DNA of 15,328 nucleotides from Betaproteobacteria bacterium (GTDB lineage: Bacteria; Pseudomonadota; Gammaproteobacteria; Burkholderiales; Burkholderiaceae). Where the stretch lies: positions 1-15,328 of the forward strand of contig CANIMS010000015.1 of the NCBI GenBank assembly GCA_947468785.1. The letters are read 5' to 3'. Below, piece after piece: positions 1-8,279 of this stretch. The notes beneath the pieces are model-generated. The model was given only the letters and a program-made list of their open reading frames with translations, was not told the DNA's origin and did not search any database. The position numbers and the translations under genes are program-made. Positions within the stretch are counted from its first letter, which is position 1. Each line of letters starts with the position of its first letter.

Positions 1-2
1 AA

Positions 3-1688
3 GACATCTCTTTGATGCCTTACGCGATTATTCAAGCGGATAACGGTGATGCTTGGGTTGGAGCGCGCGATAAGAAGATGGCGCCACAGCAAGTATCTGC
101 AGAAATCTTGCGCAAAATGAAAAAGACAGCTGAAGACTACCTTGGTGAAGAGGTGACTGAGGCCGTGATTACAGTGCCTGCTTACTTTAACGATAGTCAA
201 CGTCAGGCGACTAAAGATGCTGGTCGTATTGCTGGTTTGGATGTCAAGCGCATTATTAATGAGCCAACAGCTGCGGCATTGGCTTTCGGCCTAGACAAGC
301 AAGATAAAGTAGATCGCAAGATTGCGGTATATGACTTGGGTGGCGGTACATTCGACGTTTCTATTATTGAAATTGCCAACGTAGATGGCGAGAAGCAATT
401 CGAAGTACTTTCTACTAACGGTGATACTTTCTTGGGTGGTGAAGACTTTGACCAACGCATCATTGATTGGATCATTGCTGAGTTCAAGAAAGAGCAAGGC
501 GTTGATTTGAGTAAAGATGTATTGGCATTACAGCGCTTGAAAGATGCTGCTGAGAAAGCCAAGATCGAGCTCTCATCTGCCCAGCAAACCGAAATCAATT
601 TGCCTTATGTGACGGCTGATGCTAGCGGTCCTAAGCATTTGAATTTGAAGTTGACCCGTGCCAAGTTAGAGTCATTGGTTGAAGAGTTGATTAATCGCAC
701 TGCTGGTCCTTGCCTAACTGCCATTAAAGATGCTGGCGTGAATGCAGCGGATATTGACGATGTCATTTTGGTTGGTGGTCAAACCCGCATGCCTGCTGTT
801 CAGGACAAAGTAAAAGAAATTTTTGGTAAAGAGCCACGTAAAGACGTGAATCCTGATGAAGCAGTGGCCGTTGGTGCTGCGATTCAAGGTTCTGTATTGT
901 CTGGCGATCGTAAAGACGTATTGCTCTTAGACGTTACCCCACTGTCATTGGGTATCGAGACTCTTGGTGGTGTGATGACCAAGATGATTCCTAAGAACAC
1001 TACGATTCCTACCAAGCATTCTCAGGTTTACTCCACTGCTGAAGACAATCAGCCTGCCGTAACGATTAAGTGCTACCAAGGTGAGCGCGAGATGGCTGTT
1101 GCAAACAAGTTGTTAGGTGAATTTAACCTCGAAGGTATTGCGCCAGCACAGCGTGGTATGCCACAAATTGAAGTGACCTTTGATATTGATGCCAATGGTA
1201 TTTTGCATGTCACTGCAAAAGATAAAACGACTGGCAAAGAAAACAAGATCACCATTAAGGCGAACTCTGGCTTAACTGAAGAAGAAATTGTACGCATGGT
1301 CAAAGATGCAGAAGCCAATGCTGCTGAAGATAAGAAGGCATTAGAGTTGGTAACAGCTCGCAACACTGCTGATGCTTTAGCGCACTCAACCAAAAAGGCC
1401 TTGGAAGAGCATGGGACAAGCTTGGAAGCTTCTGAGAAAGAAACAATTGAAACTGCCTTGAAAGAGTTAGATGAAGCAATCAAAGGTAGCGATAAAGCGA
1501 TCATTGAAGCAAAGACAGAAGCATTAGGAAAAGCAAGTCAGAAGCTCGGCGAAAAAGTGATGGCAGCTGAGCAGGCTAAGGCTGGTGGCGGCGCGGCTCC
1601 AGGCGCAGCGCCAGGCGGTCCTGCAGGTCAAGCCCCTGATGCAGATGTCGTTGATGCTGACTTTAAAGAGGTAAATGACAAGAAGTAA
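3..1688 (+). CDS. dnaK: Molecular chaperone DnaK (Hsp70), 5'-truncated by the window edge
   Basis: DnaK is the cytosolic Hsp70 that binds unfolded peptides in an ATP-driven cycle with DnaJ and GrpE. The reading frame is open to the left edge, beginning D-I-S-L-M-P, which matches about residue 90 of E. coli DnaK, so roughly 90 N-terminal residues lie outside the window. A TTG at 12 in this frame is not the start. Visible landmarks are VPAYFND, the phosphate loop [19 protein letters not shown], the adenosine motif [10 protein letters not shown], and the interdomain linker [12 protein letters not shown] near nt 920. The substrate-binding domain and helical lid follow, then a Gly/Ala/Pro-rich linker and the conserved acidic end [11 protein letters not shown]. 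The stop is TAA at 1686-1688. dnaJ follows on the same strand. Identification is secure; any heat-shock promoter would be off the edge. Confidence 0.97.
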   Translation, partial: DISLMPYAIIQADNGDAWVGARDKKMAPQQVSAEILRKMKKTAEDYLGEEVTEAVITVPAYFNDSQRQATKDAGRIAGLDVKRIINEPTAAALAFGLDKQDKVDRKIAVYDLGGGTFDVSIIEIANVDGEKQFEVLSTNGDTFLGGEDFDQRIIDWIIAEFKKEQGVDLSKDVLALQRLKDAAEKAKIELSSAQQTEINLPYVTADASGPKHLNLKLTRAKLESLVEELINRTAGPCLTAIKDAGVNAADIDDVILVGGQTRMPAVQDKVKEIFGKEPRKDVNPDEAVAVGAAIQGSVLSGDRKDVLLLDVTPLSLGIETLGGVMTKMIPKNTTIPTKHSQVYSTAEDNQPAVTIKCYQGEREMAVANKLLGEFNLEGIAPAQRGMPQIEVTFDIDANGILHVTAKDKTTGKENKITIKANSGLTEEEIVRMVKDAEANAAEDKKALELVTARNTADALAHSTKKALEEHGTSLEASEKETIETALKELDEAIKGSDKAIIEAKTEALGKASQKLGEKVMAAEQAKAGGGAAPGAAPGGPAGQAPDADVVDADFKEVNDKK

Positions 1689-1735
1689 GTAAATCATGGA
1701 AAATTGATTTAAGGTAGTTTTGAAGTACTTAAACA

Positions 1736-1760
1736 ACAAGTCGGCCTCGTGCCGACTTGT
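1736..1760 (+). other. Perfect 10-bp hairpin between dnaK and dnaJ
   Basis: ACAAGTCGGC (1736-1745) and GCCGACTTGT (1751-1760) are exact reverse complements around the 5-base loop CTCGT. The hairpin sits 47 bases after the dnaK stop and 29 bases before the dnaJ start. No T-run follows it on the plus strand, so it is not a textbook intrinsic terminator. It could act as a partial terminator, a 3'-end stabiliser for dnaK mRNA, or a processing site that sets the DnaK:DnaJ ratio. The structure is seen directly; the role is inferred. Confidence 0.6.
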
Positions 1761-1789
1761 GTCATTCAGGTTGTTGAGAGGAATAGGCC

Positions 1790-2923
1790 GTGCCTAAAAG
1801 TAAACGCGATTTTTACGAAGTACTTGGAGTATCTAGAGGGGCCAACGAGGAAGAGCTAAAAAAGGCTTACCGCAAATTGGCTATGAAGCATCACCCCGAT
1901 CGTAATCCAGATAGCAAAACGGCTGAAGCTCAATTTAAAGAAGCAAAAGAAGCATACGAAACTCTTACCGATCCAAATAAGCGCGCTGCATATGATCAAT
2001 ATGGTCATGCCGGAGTAGACCCATCAATGGGTGGCTTTGGTGGCGGTGGTTTTGCAGGTGGCGGATTTGCAGATGCTTTTGGCGATATCTTTGGCGATAT
2101 CTTTGGCCAAGGTGGTGGACGCCAGTCAGGCCCTCAGGTTTATAAGGGCGCAGACCTTCGTTACAACATGGAGATCACTTTAGAGCAAGCGGCAGAGGGA
2201 TATACCACGCAGATTCGTGTACCTAGCTGGAGTAATTGCAAGCCTTGCCATGGGACTGGAGCAGAGCCTGGCACTAAGGCTGAAAAATGTTCTACCTGTG
2301 ATGGACATGGTCAAGTACGCGTACAGCAAGGTTTCTTCTCCATGCAGCAAACTTGCCCAAAGTGCCGCGGTACAGGTGAATACATACCTAAGCCTTGCAA
2401 AACTTGCCACGGTAGTGGAAAACAGAAAGAACAAAAAGTCCTTGAGATCAAAATACCAGCGGGTATTGATGATGGCATGCGTGTGCGTTCAGTTGGTAAT
2501 GGTGAGCCCGGAATTAACGGTGGCCCTTCAGGCGATCTTTATGTAGAGGTGCGTGTTAAACCTCATCCAGTATTTGAGCGCGATGGTAGTGATTTGCATG
2601 TTCAAATGCCTATCTCATTTGCCGCTGCGACGATTGGTGGAGAAATTGAAGTGCCCACTTTATCTGGGCGCGTGGAGTTTCCTATTCCAGAGGGAACGCA
2701 AACCGGTAAAACATTCCGTTTACGCAATAAAGGTATTAAAGGCCTACGTTCATCAGTATTAGGCGATCTTTTTGTTCACGTTGTGGTCGAGACGCCTGTC
2801 AAATTGACTGATGAGCAAAGAAAGTTATTGCAACAGTTTGATGAAAGTCTTAAATCTGGTGGAGACAAACACAGTCCACAACAAAAGGGCTGGTTCGAAG
2901 GCGTAAAGAGTTTTTTTAGTTAA
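1790..2923 (+). CDS. dnaJ: Co-chaperone DnaJ (Hsp40, type I)
   Basis: DnaJ delivers unfolded clients to DnaK and stimulates its ATPase. The 377-residue protein has the complete type I layout. The J domain covers about residues 6-72, with the HPD motif at 35-37. A Gly/Phe-rich segment spans about 75-115 and contains [12 protein letters not shown]. The zinc-binding domain, about 150-210, has four CxxCxGxG repeats ([32 protein letters not shown]). The C-terminal client-binding and dimerisation region follows. The start is GTG, chosen because the protein then begins [14 protein letters not shown], the normal family N-terminus; GAGAGGAAT lies just upstream as a Shine-Dalgarno sequence. It shares strand with dnaK, with a hairpin between them, and converges on panB with a 6-base gap. 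Length matches the family and nothing is missing. Confidence 0.98.
   Translation: MPKSKRDFYEVLGVSRGANEEELKKAYRKLAMKHHPDRNPDSKTAEAQFKEAKEAYETLTDPNKRAAYDQYGHAGVDPSMGGFGGGGFAGGGFADAFGDIFGDIFGQGGGRQSGPQVYKGADLRYNMEITLEQAAEGYTTQIRVPSWSNCKPCHGTGAEPGTKAEKCSTCDGHGQVRVQQGFFSMQQTCPKCRGTGEYIPKPCKTCHGSGKQKEQKVLEIKIPAGIDDGMRVRSVGNGEPGINGGPSGDLYVEVRVKPHPVFERDGSDLHVQMPISFAAATIGGEIEVPTLSGRVEFPIPEGTQTGKTFRLRNKGIKGLRSSVLGDLFVHVVVETPVKLTDEQRKLLQQFDESLKSGGDKHSPQQKGWFEGVKSFFS
2081..2104 (+). repeat. 12-bp tandem duplication in the dnaJ Gly/Phe region
   Basis: GGCGATATCTTT occurs twice in tandem with no mismatch (2081-2092 and 2093-2104), flanked by TTT and GGC, and encodes GDIF-GDIF. Repeated D-[IV]-F motifs are known from this part of DnaJ, so the protein repeat is ordinary. 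The exact identity of the two DNA copies suggests a recent duplication or conversion, and a spot open to slippage. Confidence 0.7.
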
Positions 2924-2929
2924 TGCTTT

Positions 2930-3748
2930 TTAGCCGGCAAAGCCATGTTCGGGTCCGGGAAATTTTCCGGACTTCACTTCTCTCACATAGGCTTTAATTG
3001 CTGCCTCGATAGAGTGGCGGCCCTCCATGAAGTTTTTGACGAACTTCGGAGGCTTTCCGGGGCTAATGCCCAACATATCTTGCAGAACTAATACTTGGCC
3101 AGAACAATCTGGACCGGCACCAATGCCAATGGTAGGAATATGTAATTCAGCAGTAATTTTTTTACCGAGCGTTGACGGAATCGCTTCTAAAACAACCATC
3201 TGAGCCCCGGCATCTTGGCAAGCAATCGCTTGTTCAAGCATGATGCTTGCCGAGTCCTTTGACTTGCCTTGTACCTTATAGCCACCCAAGAGATGGACAG
3301 ATTGAGGAAGTAAACCAAGGTGCGCGCACACTGGAACGCTTCGCTCAACTAGGTACTGAATGATTTCTACTTGCCAGGCACCGCCACCCTCTAGCTTCAC
3401 CATATCAGCGCCTGCGCGCATGAGTTCAGCTGCAGAGTCTAGAGCCTGAACAGGATCGCCATAACTAGCAAAGGGTAAATCAGCTATCAAGAAAGTATGT
3501 GAGTTAGCACGTGCTACACAAGTGGTGTGATAGGCCATCTGCTCAATCGTTACCGGAGTAGTACTAGTTTGACCTTGAATCACATTGCCTAGAGAATCAC
3601 CAATCAGAATGACCTCAATGGCGCAGCGATTGAGCAGCGCAGACATCGTGGAGTCATATGCTGTGAGCATACAAATTTTTTCACCCTCGGCGTGCATCGC
3701 GAGTAGCTTAGTAATAGAGATTGGCTTTTCGCCTTGTAGATAACCCAT
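2930..3748 (-). CDS. panB: 3-methyl-2-oxobutanoate hydroxymethyltransferase PanB
   Basis: PanB makes ketopantoate from 2-oxoisovalerate and methylenetetrahydrofolate, the first committed step of pantothenate (coenzyme A) synthesis, in the cytosol. The 272-residue protein matches the family length. It shows LTAYDS (28-33) and IGDSLGNV with Asp51, LPFASY following Asp90, and KLEGG with Glu120; these three acids correspond to the Mg2+ ligands known in E. coli PanB. The catalytic Glu188 lies in VLEAIPS. IGIGAG and a PKF-containing C-terminus complete it. The ATG start gives [12 protein letters not shown]; no good Shine-Dalgarno sequence is visible, and folK ends 17 bases upstream, so it is probably translated from the shared mRNA. 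It is the last gene of the minus-strand cluster. PanB uses a folate cofactor, so the folK neighbour is metabolically sensible. Confidence 0.97.
   Translation of the reverse strand: MGYLQGEKPISITKLLAMHAEGEKICMLTAYDSTMSALLNRCAIEVILIGDSLGNVIQGQTSTTPVTIEQMAYHTTCVARANSHTFLIADLPFASYGDPVQALDSAAELMRAGADMVKLEGGGAWQVEIIQYLVERSVPVCAHLGLLPQSVHLLGGYKVQGKSKDSASIMLEQAIACQDAGAQMVVLEAIPSTLGKKITAELHIPTIGIGAGPDCSGQVLVLQDMLGISPGKPPKFVKNFMEGRHSIEAAIKAYVREVKSGKFPGPEHGFAG
2953..2972. repeat. 20-bp near-perfect palindrome at the 3' end of panB
   Basis: GTCCGG (2953-2958) is mirrored by CCGGAC (2967-2972), and the AT-rich centre pairs apart from one G-T wobble. It lies inside panB codons just before the stop, 29 bases past the dnaJ stop. 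Its position between convergent genes would suit a bidirectional terminator, but there is no T-run on either side. The sequence also encodes a normal KFPGP segment, so it may be coincidence. Confidence 0.35.
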
Positions 3749-3765
3749 GGCGAGAGTTTAATGAA

Positions 3766-4293
3766 TTAATGCCTTGATTGGCTATAAACGTCTTTTTCCC
3801 CGCAATTACAGTTGCGGCAGGGGAGTTTTTCAATACGCTGGTTCGCTACTTTCGGTAAATAAGTCTTTAGTTCCCCAAAATGAGGCAGGAAGAAATTGGG
3901 GGCGATTTCAAGTAATGGCAGCAAAACAAAAGAGCGTTCTGTGATTCTGGGATGCGGGAGCATCAGCTCAGTTTCATTTTGAATCACACCCTCAAAGTGC
4001 AAAATATCAAGATCAAGGGTTCTCGGGGCATTGGTATATGGACGCTCACGGCCAAACTCATGTTCAACCGCTTGGCAAATATGTAAGAGCCCATAGGGTG
4101 TGAGTTGGGTTTCGATTTCAATGACTGCATTGATATAGTCGCCACCAGAAGCCTCTACAGGGGCGCTTTGATAAAAGCAGCTCTTAGAGAGAATTTGTAA
4201 TTCGCAGCGTTGAGCAAGGCAGACGATTGCGTCAGTGATTAGTTGACGTGTATCGCCGATGTTTCCACCAAATCCAATATATGCCCGTGCCAT
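3766..4293 (-). CDS. folK: 6-hydroxymethyl-7,8-dihydropterin pyrophosphokinase FolK (HPPK)
   Basis: HPPK transfers pyrophosphate from ATP to 6-hydroxymethyl-dihydropterin, the step before dihydropteroate synthase in folate synthesis. The 175-residue protein starts MARAYIGFGGNIGD, the usual N-terminal strand and loop. It has YQSAPV and YINAV for pterin binding, GRERPYTNAPRTLDLDIL with the two Mg2+-binding Asp residues of the LDLD motif, and LPHPRITERSFVLLPLLEI near the C-terminus. The ATG start is preceded by GGAAG. The expected core ends near IEKL. Beyond it is an added tail of about 18 residues with Cys159, Cys162 and Cys164 (PCRNCNCG), which I do not recall in HPPK. It lies between pcnB (53 bases upstream) and panB (17 bases downstream) in the minus-strand cluster. 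Confidence 0.95.
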   Translation of the reverse strand: MARAYIGFGGNIGDTRQLITDAIVCLAQRCELQILSKSCFYQSAPVEASGGDYINAVIEIETQLTPYGLLHICQAVEHEFGRERPYTNAPRTLDLDILHFEGVIQNETELMLPHPRITERSFVLLPLLEIAPNFFLPHFGELKTYLPKVANQRIEKLPCRNCNCGEKDVYSQSRH

Positions 4294-4346
4294 ATTGCTT
4301 CCAAATCTAAGATGAAACTACTTTACAGAAATTTCTAAAAGCTTGC

Positions 4347-5753
4347 TTAGCTCGGATCGTTTTCGGTGGGGGTGGATGTGGCAGATTTGGGCTTTCTACG
4401 ACGGCGTCTTTTGAGGGGGGAGGCGCTATTGCCGGTGTCATTTTTGGCACTTGCCATCAAAGCCTCTTGTTCAGTAGGGTCTGCAGCGATAAAGTCAGTC
4501 CACCATTGCCCTAGGGCGGCATCTTTTTCCCCTGTGGCACAACGCAGGAGAAGAAAGTCATAACCCGCTCTAAAACGAGGGGATTCCAACAGGCGGTAGG
4601 GGTAGCGACCTACTCGTCTTTCAAAGCGGGGTTGCATAGACCAGATTTCACGCATATCACTTTCAAAGCGACGTTGAATGGTAATACCGCTACTTTGGGT
4701 GGCAATCGTATCGTCCATTGCATCTTGTAGGGCCGGAATATTCGCCATACCTTTTGCTAAATTCGCATTCCAGTTTTTCAGAAGATCGGGCCAAAGTAGT
4801 GTGGCAAACAAAAACCCAGCGGAAACACTTTTTCCAGATTGGATACGTTGATCGGTGTTTGCTAGTGCTAACTTAACGAATTGATTCGCTTCTTTGGAAT
4901 CCTCACCACTATCGAGTATGTGATCTAGTAAGGGTAGTAAGCCATGATGTAGGCCTGCATCACGTAAACCTTGAATGGCAGCCCAAGAGTAGCCAGACAT
5001 CAGTAGTTTTAGAATTTCATCAAAGAGTCTTGCAGCAGGAACGTCTTGTAGTAGCGTGCTGAGTTTGACAATAGGGGCACGAGTGGCAGACTCTAAGCTA
5101 AAGCCAGTTTTAGCGGCAAAGCGGATTGCTCTGAGCATGCGTATCGGATCTTCGCGATATCGTTTAGCTGGATCGCCAATCATGCGCAAAGATTTCTTTT
5201 GGATATCTACCATGCCACCGTGATAGTCCAGTACGGTTTCTGAGGAGGGGTCGTAATACATGGCGTTGATGCTGAAATCACGTCGTGCCGCATCCTCTCC
5301 TTGTGATCCCCAAACGTTGTCGCGCAAAATACGTCCACTTTCTGCAACGTGGTCCCCAGCGTTATCTAGTAAGGCTCTAAAGGTCGAAACCTCGATAATC
5401 TCTGGATGGCCTTTGCCAAAAAAAGTAACGTGAACGATTTGAAAGCGACGACCAATTAGGCGAGCTTTACGAAATAATTTTTGTACTTGATCGGGGGTGG
5501 CATTCGTTGCCACGTCGAAATCTTTTGGACCGATGCCTAAAACTAAATCACGTACCGCACCACCAACAATAAATGCTTCATAACCAGCCTGTTGCAAAGT
5601 ATCCGTCACTTTTACGGCATTCTTCGAGAGTAAGTGAGGATCAATGCGATGCGTTTTTTTGGGAATGCGTTTTGGTGCCCCGGTCTTATTCGCTTGCGTA
5701 TGTTTTGCCATTGGGTCACGGCGCAAGATCCGCTTAATAAATTTAGTGATCAT
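4347..5753 (-). CDS. pcnB: Poly(A) polymerase I PcnB
   Basis: PcnB adds 3' poly(A) tails to RNA, which in bacteria promotes decay and controls plasmid antisense RNAs. The 468-residue class II nucleotidyltransferase has the head motif FIVGGAVRDLVLG (61-73) and catalytic Asp78 and Asp80 in KDFDVATNATP. The third acid is Asp159 in RRDFSINAM. LIGRRFQIVHV (99-109) fits the signature that separates poly(A) polymerases from CCA-adding enzymes, so I call PcnB rather than Cca. IRMLRAIRFAAKTGF and the helical neck and body follow, and the C-terminus is strongly basic (KRRRRRKPK), consistent with RNA binding. The ATG start overlaps the upstream HAD stop in ATGA and gives the basic N-terminus MITKFIKRILRRDP, similar to relatives. 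Met15 is an alternative start but has no better ribosome site. Confidence 0.95.
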   Translation of the reverse strand: MITKFIKRILRRDPMAKHTQANKTGAPKRIPKKTHRIDPHLLSKNAVKVTDTLQQAGYEAFIVGGAVRDLVLGIGPKDFDVATNATPDQVQKLFRKARLIGRRFQIVHVTFFGKGHPEIIEVSTFRALLDNAGDHVAESGRILRDNVWGSQGEDAARRDFSINAMYYDPSSETVLDYHGGMVDIQKKSLRMIGDPAKRYREDPIRMLRAIRFAAKTGFSLESATRAPIVKLSTLLQDVPAARLFDEILKLLMSGYSWAAIQGLRDAGLHHGLLPLLDHILDSGEDSKEANQFVKLALANTDQRIQSGKSVSAGFLFATLLWPDLLKNWNANLAKGMANIPALQDAMDDTIATQSSGITIQRRFESDMREIWSMQPRFERRVGRYPYRLLESPRFRAGYDFLLLRCATGEKDAALGQWWTDFIAADPTEQEALMASAKNDTGNSASPLKRRRRRKPKSATSTPTENDPS

Positions 5754-6430
5754 GCAAATAACTCAAGAATAGGCCAGTGGCGTTTCTGGGCTTCATTGCG
5801 CAAGCGATCATCAGGGTTCGTGGCAACAGGATGACTTACTTTCTCAAGCAAGGGCAAATCATTCATCGAGTCAGAATAAAAATAGCTGCGAGCCAAGGTA
5901 TCTAATGAAAGTTGTCTACTAGAAAGCCAAAGATGCAAATTCTCAATCTTGCCTTCTCGAAAATTAGGAATGCCCAGAACGTCTCCAGTAAAGTTTGCTA
6001 GCGGGTGATCAGAGCTAGTAGCAGGTTCGGTAGCAATGAGATGCTCAATGCCAAAGCTTTCTACAATTGGGCGCGTGACAAAGCTATTTGTGGCAGTGAT
6101 CACGCAGCATAAGTCGCCAGCATCTTGATGGCGCTTTACCAAGTCAATCGCTTCTTGACGGAGGTGGCCAGTGATCACTTCCTTCATGAAAGCATCATGC
6201 CATTCCTTAAGTTGTAGCAGTGAATGCTCCGAAAGCGGCTTTAAGGAAAAGCGGAGAAATTCATGAATATCAAGCTTGCCATCTTTGTAGTCTTGATAAA
6301 AACGCTCATTTTTTTTGGCGTAATCGTCACCATCTACTACGCCAATGCGCGCTAAAAATTGGCCCCACTCGTAATCGCTATCGCAAGGGAGGAGGGTGCT
6401 ATCTAAATCAAAGAGGGCTAGTTGGGTCAC
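5750..6430 (-). CDS. HAD-superfamily subfamily IB hydrolase, SerB-like phosphatase
   Basis: This 226-residue protein has all four HAD phosphatase motifs. Motif I is FDLDSTLL, with nucleophile Asp8 and acid/base Asp10. Motif II is the VITAT segment with Thr112 or Thr114. Motif III is Lys161 in REGKIENL. Motif IV is YSDSMNDLPLL with Asp187 and Asp191. The helical cap sits between motifs I and II (about residues 17-90), as in subfamily IB, the phosphoserine phosphatase-like group. The substrate cannot be told from the sequence; the family includes phosphoserine phosphatases and several uncharacterised small-molecule phosphatases. The start is GTG, chosen because MTQLALFDLDSTLLP is the normal family N-terminus; no Shine-Dalgarno sequence is evident. 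Its stop overlaps the pcnB start by four bases (ATGA), implying coupled translation, and hda ends 19 bases upstream. Confidence 0.9.
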   Translation of the reverse strand: MTQLALFDLDSTLLPCDSDYEWGQFLARIGVVDGDDYAKKNERFYQDYKDGKLDIHEFLRFSLKPLSEHSLLQLKEWHDAFMKEVITGHLRQEAIDLVKRHQDAGDLCCVITATNSFVTRPIVESFGIEHLIATEPATSSDHPLANFTGDVLGIPNFREGKIENLHLWLSSRQLSLDTLARSYFYSDSMNDLPLLEKVSHPVATNPDDRLRNEAQKRHWPILELFA

Positions 6431-6449
6431 GAATTAAATAGGAGTTAAA

Positions 6450-7205
6450 TTATTTTGCATGCAAAAGCTCACGTACCAGCGGCAAGGTTACAGCACGTTT
6501 TGTTTCCAAAGAATAAGCATCTAAAGCGTCGATTAAGGCCATTAAATTAGGCATGTCGCGGTAGAAGCGGCTCAGCAACCAGGGCAATACATCTGGTGAT
6601 AACACTAGCCCACGCGCCTGCGCTGCTTGTTCTAAAGCCTGTATTTTCGCATCATCATCCAAAAGTTCGGTTTGGAATACCAAACCCCAGCCCAGGCGGG
6701 TGCGCAGGTCCTCTCTGATCTCTAGGGCTGCAGGCGCAGCTTTACCCGTCATGAAGATGTAGATGGACTTGCTGGCCTGTACCCCATTGAGAATACGAAA
6801 GAGCGCCCCAACCAAACGATCATCAAGGCGATCAACATCATCTACGGTAATTACTGAGGGTGCATCGCTTTCTATTAGCGCACCCATTTTTTCTTCTAAG
6901 CGAACCCAAGATGTAGGCTCAAGAGGTTCCAAAGAAAAATAGTCGATCCCAGTTGCTGCTGCAGCATTTCTGAGGGCTGCTAGCAAGTGTGTGCGGCCAG
7001 ATCCTTCTGGTCCCCACCAATATATCCAGCGCTGATTTAAAGGATTGTTCGGGATCATCTGAGATTGCCGATGCCATGACTGGCTCAAGTCTTGAAGAGT
7101 GGAGATCAATGCCAGATCTTTGCCAGGCAGATAGTTCTCTAGACTTGCTTTGGGGGTATGACTGAGATCTAAAGCAAATTGTTTTGGAAGCGGGCTCTTA
7201 TTCAT
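6450..7205 (-). CDS. hda: DnaA regulatory inactivator Hda (DnaA-like AAA+ protein)
   Basis: Hda with the DNA-loaded sliding clamp stimulates hydrolysis of DnaA-ATP and so prevents re-initiation of replication. The 251-residue protein is a short, DnaA-like AAA+ ATPase without the DnaA DNA-binding domain. Near the N-terminus QFALDL (9-14) resembles the clamp-binding motif of Hda. Walker A is GPEGSGRT (66-73), with Arg in place of the usual Lys, which is also the case in E. coli Hda. Walker B is VITVDDVDRL, and a sensor 2 region lies near LPLVRELL at the C-terminus. The ATG start is 12 bases after the AI-2E stop; no strong ribosome site is visible. The alternative is a generic DnaA-related ATPase such as a DnaC-type loader, but the N-terminal motif and the Arg-type Walker A favour Hda. 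Confidence 0.9.
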   Translation of the reverse strand: MNKSPLPKQFALDLSHTPKASLENYLPGKDLALISTLQDLSQSWHRQSQMIPNNPLNQRWIYWWGPEGSGRTHLLAALRNAAAATGIDYFSLEPLEPTSWVRLEEKMGALIESDAPSVITVDDVDRLDDRLVGALFRILNGVQASKSIYIFMTGKAAPAALEIREDLRTRLGWGLVFQTELLDDDAKIQALEQAAQARGLVLSPDVLPWLLSRFYRDMPNLMALIDALDAYSLETKRAVTLPLVRELLHAK

Positions 7206-7217
7206 TACAACGCAAAT

Positions 7218-8207
7218 CTATTTTTGATACCAGGAGCTTTGGGTATAAAGAGACCATGCGTATTGCACTAAGACCATGCTGACGGCACTGATCGGGAGCG
7301 CAAGTAACACACCAAAGAATCCAAATAACTTACCAAAGAGCAATAAGGCAAATACCACGCCAACAGGATGTAAGCCGATGCGTTCTCCTACTAAGCGTGG
7401 CGTTAAGAAAAAGCCCTCAATAAATTGACCTAGTCCAAAAAGTGCCAGTACACCAATAATCTCTGGGCCCGGTCCAAATTGAAGGAGTGCAGATAAGGTT
7501 GCCAGAGTAAGGCCAATCGTAATACCTACATACGGAATCACAATCATCAGAGCAGTAAATACGCCGAGTGCTGCAGCACCCTTAATTCCAATCAAGCTCA
7601 GACCAGCGCTATAGAAAATAGCCATGATCGAAATCACAATCAACATACCGCGTAAGTATTGCGATAACAAACCATCGGTGTGCATTGCAAGATGATGAAC
7701 AGTTTCTTGCGCACGCACAGGCACTGCTTTTTTGATCAGTGAAAAGAACTGATCCCAGTCAATCAGCAAATAAAACATCACAAAAATAATCAGTACTGCA
7801 TTCACGAATCCTGTGATGACAGAGCTACCAGATACCAGAACGGTATTAATGGTGGTATTCATCAAGGCATCGGCATTGTCATGAATATGAGTAGTAATCT
7901 TTTGGGTGACATTTGTTTTGAGAGCGCTCCAGTCAATATTCATATGAAGCTCTTCGAGCTTTGGGCTCAGCCAAGACTGAGTATTGGCTATCCACTCTGG
8001 GAGTTGGGTTTTCAGTAGCGGGATTTCGTATTTGAGTAGGCTGATCAGTAGGCTGAAAATGAAAACAATGAGTCCTAAGCCAATCAGCATGGAGATCAGG
8101 GCGGCTAGCGAACGGGGGATGCGATGTGTCTCAAGCCACAGGCAAACAGGGCGTAGGGTATACGCCAGAATGAATGCAGCTAGAAAAGGGGTAAAAATTT
8201 CAGCCAT
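7218..8207 (-). CDS. AI-2E family (PerM-like) transporter, multi-pass membrane protein
   Basis: The protein has the AI-2E/PerM pattern. TPFLAAFILAYTLRP is near the N-terminus, followed by a second hydrophobic helix, a soluble stretch of about 70 residues, then LIIFVMFYLLIDW and several C-terminal helices containing GIKGAAALGVFTALMIVIPYVG and FIEGFFLTPRLVGERIGLHPVGVVFALLLFG. The family includes putative permeases and Na+(Li+)/H+ antiporters; the substrate here is unknown and autoinducer-2 export should not be assumed. I chose the ATG at 8207 (329 residues) because AGAGGA precedes it at good spacing; an in-frame TTG at 8231 would add eight residues but lacks a ribosome site. An in-frame stop at 8268-8270 excludes anything longer, so the N-terminus is short for the family. 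It leads the minus-strand cluster and is divergent from purM. Confidence 0.88.
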   Translation of the reverse strand: MAEIFTPFLAAFILAYTLRPVCLWLETHRIPRSLAALISMLIGLGLIVFIFSLLISLLKYEIPLLKTQLPEWIANTQSWLSPKLEELHMNIDWSALKTNVTQKITTHIHDNADALMNTTINTVLVSGSSVITGFVNAVLIIFVMFYLLIDWDQFFSLIKKAVPVRAQETVHHLAMHTDGLLSQYLRGMLIVISIMAIFYSAGLSLIGIKGAAALGVFTALMIVIPYVGITIGLTLATLSALLQFGPGPEIIGVLALFGLGQFIEGFFLTPRLVGERIGLHPVGVVFALLLFGKLFGFFGVLLALPISAVSMVLVQYAWSLYTQSSWYQK

Positions 8208-8239
8208 TGCTTGTAATCCTCTAGAATTCAATGATTCTA

Positions 8240-8267
8240 CTGACCCAGCAACATTTTTTACTAATAT
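8240..8267 (+). promoter_or_regulatory. Candidate purM promoter
   Basis: CTGACC (8240-8245) and TAATAT (8262-8267), 16 bases apart, each match four of six bases of the sigma-70 consensus. Transcription would begin near 8274, leaving a leader of only a few bases before the purM ATG, which has no Shine-Dalgarno sequence. The 72-base gap between purM and the AI-2E gene must hold promoters for both directions. This is a weak match. Confidence 0.25.
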
Positions 8268-8279
8268 TCAGACTCAAAT

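Noticed and set aside
12..14. TTG at 12 as the dnaK start
   Set aside because: The frame stays open to the left edge and encodes conserved DnaK residues before it, so the gene continues upstream.
4294..4346. Possible regulatory element in the folK-pcnB gap
   Set aside because: The 53 bases show no clear hairpin, T-run or promoter pair; they look like a simple operon spacer.
4366..4563. Plus-strand open frame opposite the pcnB 3' end, and similar antisense frames across murJ, dnaK and dnaJ
   Set aside because: They are shadows of well-supported genes, with atypical composition and no recognisable motifs or ribosome sites.
6987..7012. Arg instead of Lys in the Walker A motif of Hda
   Set aside because: E. 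coli Hda also has Arg at this position as I recall, so it is a family feature rather than a damaged ATPase.
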